DNA of 50,862 bases from Methyloprofundus sp. (GTDB lineage: Bacteria > Pseudomonadota > Gammaproteobacteria > Methylococcales > Methylomonadaceae). The stretch covers positions 1-50,862 of the forward strand of contig JACUUF010000013.1 of the NCBI GenBank assembly GCA_014859465.1, read 5' to 3'. How positions within the stretch are numbered: the first letter of the stretch is position 1; each line of letters starts with the position of its first letter. Positions 36,220-45,078 of the stretch are shown here, piece after piece. The notes under the pieces were generated by a model. It saw only the letters and a list, made by a program, of their open reading frames with translations, had not been told where the DNA came from and did no database searches. A program made the translations under genes and the position numbers.

Positions 36220-36963
36220 ATGAAACTGAATTTGTTTAACTATACCTGCAAAATTAACTTTATTCCTTTTATAGTTTTTATCGCGGTATTAGCTGTTTTG
36301 CTGCGTCTTGGTTTTTGGCAGTTAGCTAGAGCGGATATTAAGCGTGCATATTTGGCGACGCAACAAACACAAAGCTTAATGCCCCCCGTTGCCCTTACTG
36401 AGCTTTTAGCGCTTGGTGCGGATTTGAGATATAGGCAGGTGCAATTGGTGGGGCGTTATGATGTAGCGCATCAATTCTTAGTCGATAATCAAATACTAGA
36501 GGGTAAGGTCGGGGCATTTGTTTTGACCCCTTTTATATTGGCAGGTAATAATACGCTGGTTTTGGTTAATCGTGGTTGGGTAGCCATGAGTAAAGGCGCA
36601 CAGCAGTTACCTGATATTGATTTTAAACCCGCTTCTGGTGAGTTAGTGCTAAACGGTATGCTCAATGACTTTCCTGGAGTTGGTCTGGTTTTGGCGGGGG
36701 CTGACGAGCCTAGCGATTCATGGCCGTCAGTTGTGCAAATAATCAATAATGCCAAGATTGCAAGCAAACTTAATCAGCCTATTTTTGATTTTCAGGTGCA
36801 ATTATTGGCTGATCAGCCGAATGGTTATACTAGAAATTGGCAGATAAATAGGCGTATGCCGCCAGAAAAACATATTGCTTATGCAGTGCAATGGTTTGCT
36901 TTGGCAATTACATTAATATTATTAATACTTTGGATAAGTTGTAAAAAAAATAAAGATGATTAA
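36220..36963 (+). CDS. SURF1-family cytochrome oxidase assembly protein
   Basis: A 247-residue protein with one membrane helix at each end (about 14-33 and 222-241) and a periplasmic domain between, the standard SURF1 layout. It assists heme a insertion into subunit I. Family blocks include LGFWQLARADIK, DLRYRQVQLVGRYD and LVNRGWVAM. It overlaps the next gene by 8 bases and stands upstream of heme A synthase, consistent with a heme a hand-over module. Confidence 0.92.
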   Translation: MKLNLFNYTCKINFIPFIVFIAVLAVLLRLGFWQLARADIKRAYLATQQTQSLMPPVALTELLALGADLRYRQVQLVGRYDVAHQFLVDNQILEGKVGAFVLTPFILAGNNTLVLVNRGWVAMSKGAQQLPDIDFKPASGELVLNGMLNDFPGVGLVLAGADEPSDSWPSVVQIINNAKIASKLNQPIFDFQVQLLADQPNGYTRNWQINRRMPPEKHIAYAVQWFALAITLILLILWISCKKNKDD

Positions 36964-37552
36964 TCAACAAAAACACAATCAGCGCACGATTATTATTTTA
37001 GCGTTAATGACCGCTATTCCTTTCTCAATTGCGTGGTATTTAACAAAAAATCCTGATTTTCAGCCTATGGCAACAAATAAAGGTGAGCTAATTGTTCCTG
37101 TGATAACAACCGAAAGGAGTGACTTGCTCGGGGTCGATGATTTTTCTGTGAAAAATATTAAAGAGCTTGAAGGGCATTGGGTTATTTTAAATATTATTCC
37201 TAATAAAGACTGTCATCAGCTTTGTATTGATACGATTCATGCAACTAAGCAATTACGCTTAATGCTTAATAAAGATTTGCCTCGTGTTAGACGTGCTGTC
37301 ATTTTAGTGCAGGGTAGCCAAGAGGAAAGTTTTCAGCCGTGGTGGGATGCGGATGATCGATTATTAAAGGTTAAACCTAGCCCGGCATTACTGGAGAAAA
37401 TTAAGCAAAAAATGACCATAGAACTTACTGATGGAATGATAATATTAATGGATCCGCTAGGTAATTTGATGATGCAATATAAATCAGGTTTCGATCCTTA
37501 TGCTATTAAGAGTGATTTGACAAAATTACTTAGAATTTCTCAAATTGGGTAA
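36956..37552 (+). CDS. SCO-like membrane-anchored thioredoxin-fold protein
   Basis: A 198-residue protein with an N-terminal anchor (about 11-29) and a thioredoxin-like periplasmic domain. The strand GHWVILNIIP is followed by C86-H-Q-L-C90, a CxxxC like the copper site of SCO proteins rather than the CxxC of thioredoxins. The late block LTDGMIILMDPLGNLMMQYK resembles the SCO end with its fold-closing strand, but the conserved copper-binding His is not obvious. A gene of this type sits between surf1 and ctaA in many pseudomonads without an assigned function. Copper delivery or disulfide reduction for CuA is plausible inference. Confidence 0.7.
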   Translation: MINQQKHNQRTIIILALMTAIPFSIAWYLTKNPDFQPMATNKGELIVPVITTERSDLLGVDDFSVKNIKELEGHWVILNIIPNKDCHQLCIDTIHATKQLRLMLNKDLPRVRRAVILVQGSQEESFQPWWDADDRLLKVKPSPALLEKIKQKMTIELTDGMIILMDPLGNLMMQYKSGFDPYAIKSDLTKLLRISQIG

Positions 37553-37558
37553 GTAGGT

Positions 37559-39526
37559 ATGTTTAGAGTTTTTACTGTTTTAGTGGGTTTTTTTATTTTA
37601 TTGCTTGCTGGTACTGGCGCATATCAGCGTCTTATGCCGTTTGATGGTGGCTCCTGTACAGAGCTTTCAAGTTGTTATACACAAATAGTGCAAATACTTA
37701 GTCAGCCAGTAATTGAGAGTAATCAATTTATTGGTTTAATGCATTCGTTTGGTGCTTTGGCGCTTGTTGTTTTGCTGGTTATGATGTTGTTGAGTAGTTT
37801 GTGGCTAAAAAGTGCGCGTTTGAGCTCTGTGATTTACATAGTGGCTTTAATGGGCTTAGTAAGTTCGCAAGTTGCATTGGGCTTGCATTCGAGCTGGTTG
37901 GGTACTGAGGCCCTTAATCAGTTAGCTCATTACTTATTGAGTGTGCTTGCCTTGTGTGTGGTTGTGCATATTTATTTGCATAGTAAAGCAGGCTACGTAA
38001 AACGTAATGATGGTACTAAATCATGGCTTATTTCTAGTGCTATTGTGGCTCTGGGCTTGCAGTTATTATTGGGTGCTTGGCTTGCAGCAAATCATGCGGG
38101 TTTAGTTTGCGGTGGATTTCCTCAGTGTTTAAACTCGTGGTGGCCGCAAGCAAACTACCTAACTGGGTTTAACTTTTTAGCCCCTTTATCTTTTGATGCA
38201 AAAATCGCGGTGCACTGGGTGCATCGTATTTTTTCAATTATTGTTTTTATTAGTTTAACGGGATTAATGCTATCTGCCACTAGCAGTCGTATTAAATCGG
38301 TACGTTGGGCTGGTGTCGCAATAAGTTTGTTATTACTGATTCAGTTTGCTAGTGGGGTTGTGCTTGTTAAGCTATCGATGCCTGTATGGGGTGTCGTGGT
38401 ACATGGTCTTGCGGCTATGATTTTGATGATACCTTTATTGCTAATTAGGTTTCATGCAAAATATAAAGCAGTAGATGACTTTCAAGTGACTTTACCGGCA
38501 GAAGATTTTGCAGTTTTTGAGGGGCTAAGGGAAGCCGAGCAATCAGCACTTACTGTTAAAGATGAAGTGCAAATACTTGCTCCTGAGCTAGTTGAGCCTG
38601 AGTCTTTATATTTGCGTTTAAAGTCACAGCTTGGAAAAACGCGTACAGGTTTAGGTGCCGCGTTATCGGTGGTAACCTTTGCGAATCGCAAAATTGACCA
38701 AGACTTGCTGGAAGAAATAGAGACCAGTTTATTAATGGCTGATGTGGGCATGGATGTGACCACGGACATTATTGCTAAATTGGAGCAGAATGTTGAAAAA
38801 CATCAGTTGCAGGATGTTAATGCCTTGTCTGGGCTGTTAAAGCAGCAGTTATTGGAATTATTAGAGCCAGTGAGTCAGCCTTTGGTTATACCTGAAAAAA
38901 AAGGTCCTTACGTGATTTTAGTTGTCGGTGTTAATGGCGCTGGCAAGACAACAACGATTGGTAAGCTGGCGCAAAGATTACAGCAGCAAGGGCATAGCGT
39001 TATGTTGGCCGCTGGCGATACCTTTAGAGCGGCAGCCGTTGAGCAATTACAGGTTTGGGGTGAGCGCAATAAAATTCATGTTGTAGCGCAGCATACAGGT
39101 GCAGATTCGGCATCGGTTATTTTTGATGCGGTACAGTCTGCGCAAGCAAAAGGTATTGATGTGTTGATTGCTGATACGGCGGGTCGTTTGCACACCAAAT
39201 CAAATTTGATGGAAGAGTTGAAGAAAATTAAACGCATTATAGGTAAGCTGGATGAAACTGCTCCTCATGAAGTGTTATTGGTTTTGGATGCGGGGACAGG
39301 ACAAAATGCACTGTCACAAGCGGAACATTTTAACAAAGCAGTTGAGTTGACTGGCATTGCCCTAACTAAATTAGATGGTACAGCAAAAGGCGGGATTATT
39401 TTCGCTTTAGCAAAACAAGTCGGCGTGCCTATCCGTTTTCTGGGGGTGGGTGAAGGGATTAATGATTTGCAGGATTTTAATGCGAAGCATTTTATTGATG
39501 CCCTGTTTAACCAGGATAAAGACTAG
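37559..39526 (+). CDS. ctaA-ftsY: fusion of heme A synthase (CtaA/COX15) and signal recognition particle receptor FtsY
   Basis: A single 655-residue ORF. Residues 1-298 are a complete CtaA: eight membrane spans with H62, H124, H219/H222 and H282 at the heme-ligand positions and loop cysteine pairs C33/C39 and C184/C190. Residues 299-345 form an acidic linker resembling a short FtsY A domain. Residues 346-655 are the full FtsY NG GTPase: P-loop G457-VNGAGKT464, DTFRAAA 487-493, DTAGR 539-543 and TKLDG 603-607. No stop or ATG separates the halves; an internal GTG at 38486 (V310) could start a separate FtsY but has no ribosome binding site. ctaA belongs to the upstream cox genes, and ftsY to ftsE-ftsX downstream. 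One polytopic anchor for the SRP receptor is the likely result. Confidence 0.9.
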   Translation: MFRVFTVLVGFFILLLAGTGAYQRLMPFDGGSCTELSSCYTQIVQILSQPVIESNQFIGLMHSFGALALVVLLVMMLLSSLWLKSARLSSVIYIVALMGLVSSQVALGLHSSWLGTEALNQLAHYLLSVLALCVVVHIYLHSKAGYVKRNDGTKSWLISSAIVALGLQLLLGAWLAANHAGLVCGGFPQCLNSWWPQANYLTGFNFLAPLSFDAKIAVHWVHRIFSIIVFISLTGLMLSATSSRIKSVRWAGVAISLLLLIQFASGVVLVKLSMPVWGVVVHGLAAMILMIPLLLIRFHAKYKAVDDFQVTLPAEDFAVFEGLREAEQSALTVKDEVQILAPELVEPESLYLRLKSQLGKTRTGLGAALSVVTFANRKIDQDLLEEIETSLLMADVGMDVTTDIIAKLEQNVEKHQLQDVNALSGLLKQQLLELLEPVSQPLVIPEKKGPYVILVVGVNGAGKTTTIGKLAQRLQQQGHSVMLAAGDTFRAAAVEQLQVWGERNKIHVVAQHTGADSASVIFDAVQSAQAKGIDVLIADTAGRLHTKSNLMEELKKIKRIIGKLDETAPHEVLLVLDAGTGQNALSQAEHFNKAVELTGIALTKLDGTAKGGIIFALAKQVGVPIRFLGVGEGINDLQDFNAKHFIDALFNQDKD

Positions 39527-39532
39527 TCTGTG

Positions 39533-40195
39533 ATGTTGACTTTTGATCATGTTTTTAAGCGTTATGCGGATGCAGGAGATACTTTAATTGATCTTAGTTT
39601 TCATCTTGATAAAGGTGAAATGGTATTTCTTACGGGGCATTCGGGGGCAGGAAAAAGTACCTTACTTAAATTAGTGGCGATTATTGAGCGTTGCACACGA
39701 GGCCAGATAATGGTTGATGGGCAAAATATTTGTCGTATGCATGATAGGCAAATTCCCTATCTACGGCGTAAGTTAGGCTTGATTTTTCAGGATTATAAAC
39801 TGCTCTTTGAGCGCACTGTTTTTGATAATGTTGCGCTACCTTTAATTGTTGCGGGTGTCGGTCGGCATGAGGTGGCGAGACGCGTCCGTGCGGCACTTGA
39901 TAAAGTGGGTTTGTTGGCTAAAGAAAATAAATTTCCTTTGGCTTTATCGGGTGGAGAGCAGCAGCGCATTGGTATTGCACGAGCTGTTGTGAATAAACCT
40001 GCGTTAATCTTGGCTGATGAGCCTACAGGAAACTTAGATCCGCAGTTATCAGCAGAAATTATGCATTTATTTGAGCAGTTTAAACAAGTGGGTGTGACGG
40101 TATTAATTGCCTCGCATGATATTGAATTAGTGACAAAATTGGATCATAGAGTTTTGCAATTGGATCATGGCGCGCTTATTAAGTATCAATTATGA
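39533..40195 (+). CDS. ftsE: cell-division ABC transporter ATPase FtsE
   Basis: A 220-residue ATPase that, with FtsX, activates periplasmic murein hydrolases at the septum. Walker A is GHSGAGKSTLLK, the signature LSGGEQQRIGIARA and Walker B LILADEPTGNLD. The ATG at 39533 is preferred over the adjacent GTG at 39530. It follows the ctaA-ftsY stop by six bases and overlaps ftsX by four, keeping the classical ftsY-ftsE-ftsX order. Confidence 0.96.
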   Translation: MLTFDHVFKRYADAGDTLIDLSFHLDKGEMVFLTGHSGAGKSTLLKLVAIIERCTRGQIMVDGQNICRMHDRQIPYLRRKLGLIFQDYKLLFERTVFDNVALPLIVAGVGRHEVARRVRAALDKVGLLAKENKFPLALSGGEQQRIGIARAVVNKPALILADEPTGNLDPQLSAEIMHLFEQFKQVGVTVLIASHDIELVTKLDHRVLQLDHGALIKYQL

Positions 40196-41190
40196 AGTCA
40201 GCTAGAAAGAAGTCTATAGAGCCGCCACGGCAAGTTAAGCCAGAAGGTTACCAAAGGCGTAAGCCTTCTGGCTGGCTAAGTATTAATTTGCTATTGCATA
40301 GGGAGGCCTTAGGTGCGAGTTTGCGTCGATTGTTGTTAGCTCCTTTTACTTCGGCTATGGCTATTATAGTTATGGCTATTGCGCTGTCTTTGGCAGGCAG
40401 TTTTTATGTTTTAGTGAATAATGCTCAGCAATTAGTCGATAACTTGCACACAGGCAAGCAGTTTTCCTTGTTTTTACATGAACGTATTTCTGATAAGCAA
40501 GCAGCCAATTTGGCGCAACGACTACAGGCTTATCCAGGAGTGGCTAATGTTGTGCTAATTTCTAAGCAGCAAGCTTTAGCAGAATTTCAGCAATACAGTG
40601 GCTTTGGTGCTGCGCTGAATGCACTGGAAAGTAACCCATTACCGGCGGTCATTCAGGTTTTTCCTATTCAAGAGATAACTGAAACATACCAACTAACGCA
40701 ACTGTTGGAGCAAGCAAAAAATGAACAAGAAGTTGATTTTGCGCAAATTGATATGGATTGGGTGGCACGTTTACAGTCAATTATGCGCATAGCAAATCAA
40801 GTGGTCATGTTACTATCTAGCTTGTTAGCTGTTGCTGTGATTTTTATTACTGGAAATACTATACGCTTAGAGTTGCAAACACGTAGAGATGAGGTTGTCG
40901 TAGAAAAATTAGTAGGGGCAACAAATGCATTTATATGTCTGCCTTTTCTGTATAGTGGTTTTTGGTTTGGCTTTATAGCAGGGTGTTTTGCTTGGTGCAT
41001 TATTGCCATGATGTTATTTATGGTTAGTTCTCCAATTGCCCATTTATCTCTGCTTTATCAGAGTCAATTTCAATTGCATTTTATGAATTTATTGGAATCA
41101 GTGGGTTTGATTTTCGGTGCTTCAGCGCTCGGAGTATTGGGTGCCTCAGCAATAGTGAGTCACCAACTTAGATTATTAAAACCAGAGTAG
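40192..41190 (+). CDS. ftsX: cell-division protein FtsX
   Basis: A 332-residue membrane partner of FtsE. A long basic cytoplasmic N-terminus (1-50) precedes four membrane helices (about 55-80, 205-225, 245-275 and 295-318), with a periplasmic domain of about 115 residues after the first. Blocks LQAYPGVANVVLISKQQALA and NTIRLELQTRRDEVVVEKLVGA are characteristic. It ends the ftsE-ftsX unit; rpoH, which often follows, is not here and hfq begins instead. Confidence 0.94.
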   Translation: MKSARKKSIEPPRQVKPEGYQRRKPSGWLSINLLLHREALGASLRRLLLAPFTSAMAIIVMAIALSLAGSFYVLVNNAQQLVDNLHTGKQFSLFLHERISDKQAANLAQRLQAYPGVANVVLISKQQALAEFQQYSGFGAALNALESNPLPAVIQVFPIQEITETYQLTQLLEQAKNEQEVDFAQIDMDWVARLQSIMRIANQVVMLLSSLLAVAVIFITGNTIRLELQTRRDEVVVEKLVGATNAFICLPFLYSGFWFGFIAGCFAWCIIAMMLFMVSSPIAHLSLLYQSQFQLHFMNLLESVGLIFGASALGVLGASAIVSHQLRLLKPE

Positions 41191-41308
41191 GGCTTGATTT
41201 TTAACTTTGCGTACCTATATCTTGTAAATCGGCTTAATTATCGGTAAGGTATCCGAATATGCTTTGAGCTGATTGCAGAATAATAAAAATAACAATAGGG
41301 AGATATGT

Positions 41309-41545
41309 ATGTCAAAAAGCCAAAATTTGCAGGATACTTTTTTGAATGCGCTAAGAAAAGAACACACGCCAGTATCAATTTTTTTAGTTAATGGCATTAA
41401 ATTACAAGGTCGTGTTGATTCATTTGATCAATATGTCATTATGCTAAAAAATACAATGTCACAAATGGTATATAAGCATGCGATTTCTACGATTGTGCCC
41501 GGTAAGCCAGTCACTATGATTAATAAAGAGAGCGACATTGAATGA
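41309..41545 (+). CDS. hfq: RNA chaperone Hfq
   Basis: A 78-residue Sm-like hexameric protein that pairs small RNAs with mRNAs. The start is the ATG at 41309 with GGGAG six bases ahead; an in-frame CTG-region upstream to 41273 is not conserved. Sm1 ([19 protein letters not shown]) and Sm2 ([12 protein letters not shown]) are intact, and the Q in [12 protein letters not shown] and the KHA motif form the RNA-binding faces. The C-terminal tail is very short. It leads the hfq-hflX-hflK-hflC run. Confidence 0.97.
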   Translation: MSKSQNLQDTFLNALRKEHTPVSIFLVNGIKLQGRVDSFDQYVIMLKNTMSQMVYKHAISTIVPGKPVTMINKESDIE

Positions 41546-41574
41546 ATTAAAAGTATCGGTTAAGGAGATAGAGG

Positions 41575-42840
41575 TTGTTTGATCGTCCTGAATCCGGAGA
41601 AAGAGCTGTCCTAGTACATATTACGTTGCGTGACGGACAAGAAGATTTAAATGAATTAAAAGAATTAGCGAGTTCAGCAGGTGCTGAAGTCGTTCATGTA
41701 CTTACTGGTTCTAGGAGTTATCCTGACCCAAAATATTTTATTGGTTCTGGAAAGCTAGATGAATTAAGAGCTATTATCGAAGCGACAGAAGCAGATCTTG
41801 TCATTTTCAATCATGTTTTAACACCTAGCCAAGAACGTAATCTTGAAGCTGCTTTAGAGTTTCGAGTCGTAGATCGTAATGGTTTAATTCTTGATATTTT
41901 TGCCTTGCGGGCAAAAACTTATGATGGCAAGTTGCAAGTTGAATTAGCACAATTAAATCACTTATCTTCACGTTTAACGGGGGGCTGGACGCATTTAGAT
42001 CGCCAAAAAGGCGGTATAGGTATGCGTGGGACAGGTGAGACACAGCTAGAAGATGATAGACGTCAGGTTGGCGCACGTATAAAATTAGTGCAAAGCCGAT
42101 TAGAAAAAGTAGTCAAGCAACGCCACCAAGGGCGAGTTAGGCGTAAACGCTCTGATACGCCTAGCGTGTCTTTAGTTGGCTATACTAATGCAGGTAAGTC
42201 GACTTTATTTAATCGTTTAACCGGCGCAGATATTTATGTCGCAAACCAATTGTTTGCTACCCTTGACCCTACTATGCGTCGTTGTCGATTAGCGAACAAT
42301 TCAGAGATTGTTTTAGCCGATACTGTGGGTTTTATTCGTCATCTACCGCATGAATTAGTCGCGGCTTTTAAGTCAACACTACAAGAAGCGGCAGATGCTG
42401 ACTTGTTGTTGCATGTCATTGATGCCAATGACGAGTATCGTAATGAAACGATTTATGAAGTAAATCGTGTTTTGAAGGATATAGGCGCAGATAAGAGTCC
42501 TCAGTTAGAGGTCTTTAATAAAATTGATTTACTAGATGATTTTGCGCCACGAATAGATAGAAATGATCAAGGTAAGCCTGTACGAGTCTGGTTGTCAGCA
42601 CAAACAGGGGCCGGAATGGATTTGCTGTTACAGGCCTTGGCTGAAATATTTTCTGCAACAAGAGTAAGAAGGTTATGCCATCTGTTATCTAGTCAAGGTG
42701 GTGTGCGTTCGCAATTGTTCTCAGTAGCCAATATTTTGCAAGAAGATTGTACCGAAGAAGGTGGTTGGGACTTATTAGTGGAAATTGATCAGCAGTATTT
42801 AGGTGTTTTACGCGAGGTTGAAACAGAAGAAATTGTGTAA
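41575..42840 (+). CDS. hflX: ribosome-splitting GTPase HflX
   Basis: A 421-residue GTPase that splits stalled 70S ribosomes under stress. It starts with TTG, supported by GGAG upstream and the conserved N-terminus FDRPESGERAVLVHI. The HflX domain holds ADLVIFNHVLTPSQERNLE and GGIGMRGTGETQLE. The G domain has P-loop GYTNAGKSTLFN, DTVGFIRHLPH and NKIDLLDD. It follows hfq by 29 bases. Confidence 0.96.
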   Translation: MFDRPESGERAVLVHITLRDGQEDLNELKELASSAGAEVVHVLTGSRSYPDPKYFIGSGKLDELRAIIEATEADLVIFNHVLTPSQERNLEAALEFRVVDRNGLILDIFALRAKTYDGKLQVELAQLNHLSSRLTGGWTHLDRQKGGIGMRGTGETQLEDDRRQVGARIKLVQSRLEKVVKQRHQGRVRRKRSDTPSVSLVGYTNAGKSTLFNRLTGADIYVANQLFATLDPTMRRCRLANNSEIVLADTVGFIRHLPHELVAAFKSTLQEAADADLLLHVIDANDEYRNETIYEVNRVLKDIGADKSPQLEVFNKIDLLDDFAPRIDRNDQGKPVRVWLSAQTGAGMDLLLQALAEIFSATRVRRLCHLLSSQGGVRSQLFSVANILQEDCTEEGGWDLLVEIDQQYLGVLREVETEEIV

Positions 42841-42940
42841 TTATGTATTTTTTAGGATAATTACCAAGTAAAATCATAAGAATTACATATTTTTATAAAT
42901 TCTCATTAATTTTTTTGCTGTACAAATGTGGAGTTAGCAA

Positions 42941-44143
42941 ATGTCTTGGAATGAACCAGGCGGTGATAAGAAGAAAGACCCGTGGAGTGGTCGCAACGAG
43001 GACAATGGTCCTCCTGATTTAGATGAGGCGATTCGTTCGCTGCAAGATAAATTAGGCGGCTTATTTGGCGGCAATAGAGGGGGCGGTAATAATAATGAAA
43101 TATCACCTCCTTCACTAAAAGGTCTTGGATTTTTAGCGCTCGGTGCTGTTGCTCTTTGGGGCGCAAGTGGCTTTTATATCGTTGATGAAGGAAATCGTGG
43201 CGTTGAATTGCGTTTTGGTAAGTATATCGCGACAACTCAGCCGGGTTTGAACTGGCGCTTACCTTCGCCTATTGAAACAGTAGAGATTGTTAACGTTTCT
43301 CAGCAGCGATTTTTAGAGGTTGGTTATCGCTCTAGTGGTGGTCGTACCGCTGAGGGACAAGGTTCGGTAGCAAAAGAAGCGCTAATGTTAACTAAAGATG
43401 AAAATATAGTTGATGTGCGTTTAGCGGTTCAATATCAAGTTAATGATGCTAAAAAGTATTTGTTTAATATCTTAAATCAAACAGCGACATTAAAGCAGGT
43501 TACGGAAAGTGTGGAACGTGGTGTGATCGGAGGTAATACTATGGACTTCGTACTAACTGAAGGCCGTAGTCAGATTGTTGCTGATATTAAGGCGGAAATT
43601 CAGCAGGTAATGGATTCCTATGATTCTGGTATTCAAATTGCAAGTGTCAACTTACAAGATGCCCAGCCACCTGAACAAGTACAAAATGCTTTTGAAGATG
43701 CGATTAAAGCGCGTGAAGATAAGCAGCGATTAATTAATGAAGCTGAAGCTTACGCAAATGATGTCGTACCTAAGGCGCGTGGTGCTGCAGCAAGACTAAC
43801 GCAACAATCAGAAGGTTATAAATCACGTATCATTTCCGCTGCAGAAGGGGATGTGAGTCGTTTTAGGCAGATTTTAACTGAGTATAAAAAAGCGCCAGAA
43901 GTGACTCGTAAGCGTATTTATTTAGATGCCATGGAGTCCGTCATGAGTGGTACTGATACAGTGATGGTCGATGTTAAGGGGGGTAATAATTTAATGTATT
44001 TGCCTTTAGATAAGCTAGCAGCTAAATCACAAGCTAATATAAGTGATGGTTACGTGCAAACGGCACCTTCAGCTACGCAAACATATACGACAACCAATAC
44101 GGCGCGACCTTCAGCGCGTGGACGTACAGAGAGAGGGCGCTAA
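42941..44143 (+). CDS. hflK: FtsH-protease modulator HflK
   Basis: A 400-residue SPFH/band-7 protein that, with HflC, forms a large membrane cage around FtsH. A Gly/Asn-rich cytoplasmic N-terminus (about 1-55) precedes a single membrane helix (about 63-83), then the SPFH domain (NRGVELRFGKYIATTQPGLN onwards) and a long helical region rich in Glu/Ala. The C-terminal tail is low-complexity Thr/Arg-rich. It ends one base before the hflC start. Confidence 0.95.
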   Translation: MSWNEPGGDKKKDPWSGRNEDNGPPDLDEAIRSLQDKLGGLFGGNRGGGNNNEISPPSLKGLGFLALGAVALWGASGFYIVDEGNRGVELRFGKYIATTQPGLNWRLPSPIETVEIVNVSQQRFLEVGYRSSGGRTAEGQGSVAKEALMLTKDENIVDVRLAVQYQVNDAKKYLFNILNQTATLKQVTESVERGVIGGNTMDFVLTEGRSQIVADIKAEIQQVMDSYDSGIQIASVNLQDAQPPEQVQNAFEDAIKAREDKQRLINEAEAYANDVVPKARGAAARLTQQSEGYKSRIISAAEGDVSRFRQILTEYKKAPEVTRKRIYLDAMESVMSGTDTVMVDVKGGNNLMYLPLDKLAAKSQANISDGYVQTAPSATQTYTTTNTARPSARGRTERGR

Positions 44144-44144
44144 A

Positions 44145-45002
44145 ATGTCACAAAATAAAATTTTAGTGGGTCTTGGTGCTTTATTTGTCGTTGGTATGAT
44201 GTCTGTTTTTACTGTTTCTGAAACAGAAAAAGCGATTAAATTTAAATTTGGGGAAATTGTTGCCTCTGATTATCAGCCGGGTTTACATTTTAAGATTCCT
44301 TTTATTAATAATGTTAAGAAATTTGATTCGCGTATTCTAACTTTAGACACTTCACCAGAGCGTTTTTTAACGGCTGAAAAGAAAAATGTAATTGTTGATT
44401 CGTTTGTAAAATGGCGTATTAGCGATGTCACAACTTTCTATACCTCAGTAGCCGGTGATGCTTATCAAGCAAATGTGCGTTTAGATCAAGTTATTAAAGA
44501 TGCATTTCGTAGTGAATTCAGTAAGCGCGACATCAAGCAATTGGTATCCACCGATCGTAGCGCTGTGCGTAACGCTTTAATTGCTAATACAAAAGACGCT
44601 GCGGCTAAATTAGGTATTGATATTGTTGATGTGCAGGTTAAACGTATTGATTTACCTAGTGAAGTCAGTCAGTCAGTTTTTAGTCGTATGGAAGCTGAGC
44701 GTGCTCGAGTTGCACGTGAGTTTAGATCGCAAGGTTCGGAAGCTGCAGAGCGTGTTCGGGCTGATGCTGATAAACAGAAAGAAATTATCTTAGCGAATGC
44801 TTATCGTGATGCGGAAAAAACTAAAGGTCAGGGCGATGCCAAAGCCTCTGAAATTTACGCAAACGCATACGGTGCCGATATTGAGTTTTATTCGTTTTAT
44901 CGTAGTATGGCTGCTTATAAACAAACATTTAGTCAATCAGCTAATATCATGGTGACCGAGCCAGATTCTGATTTCTTTAAATATTTCAAAAAAATGAAAT
45001 AA
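44145..45002 (+). CDS. hflC: FtsH-protease modulator HflC
   Basis: A 285-residue SPFH partner of HflK. The start is the ATG at 44145, right after the hflK stop; an open frame extends upstream inside hflK but has no family support. An N-terminal membrane helix (about 6-24) is followed by the band-7 domain (ETEKAIKFKFGEIVASDYQP) and a coiled helix with VDVQVKRIDLP and EFRSQGSEAAERVRADADKQ. A terminator follows. Confidence 0.95.
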   Translation: MSQNKILVGLGALFVVGMMSVFTVSETEKAIKFKFGEIVASDYQPGLHFKIPFINNVKKFDSRILTLDTSPERFLTAEKKNVIVDSFVKWRISDVTTFYTSVAGDAYQANVRLDQVIKDAFRSEFSKRDIKQLVSTDRSAVRNALIANTKDAAAKLGIDIVDVQVKRIDLPSEVSQSVFSRMEAERARVAREFRSQGSEAAERVRADADKQKEIILANAYRDAEKTKGQGDAKASEIYANAYGADIEFYSFYRSMAAYKQTFSQSANIMVTEPDSDFFKYFKKMK

Positions 45003-45033
45003 TTAGCTCATTTATTTGAATTGAATAACTAAG

Positions 45034-45058
45034 CGCTCCGCTCAGGCGGGGCGTTTTT
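45034..45058 (+). terminator. intrinsic terminator after hflC
   Basis: CGCTCCGC 45034-45041 pairs with GCGGGGCG 45046-45053 (one G-T pair) around TCAG, followed by five T. It ends only 20 bases before the hisZ ATG. Confidence 0.88.
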
Positions 45059-45078
45059 GTGTGAATTGGAAAATTATT

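Noticed and set aside
38486-39526. Separate ftsY gene starting at the internal GTG
   Set aside because: No ribosome binding site precedes the GTG and the reading frame is continuous with ctaA; kept only as an alternative to test.
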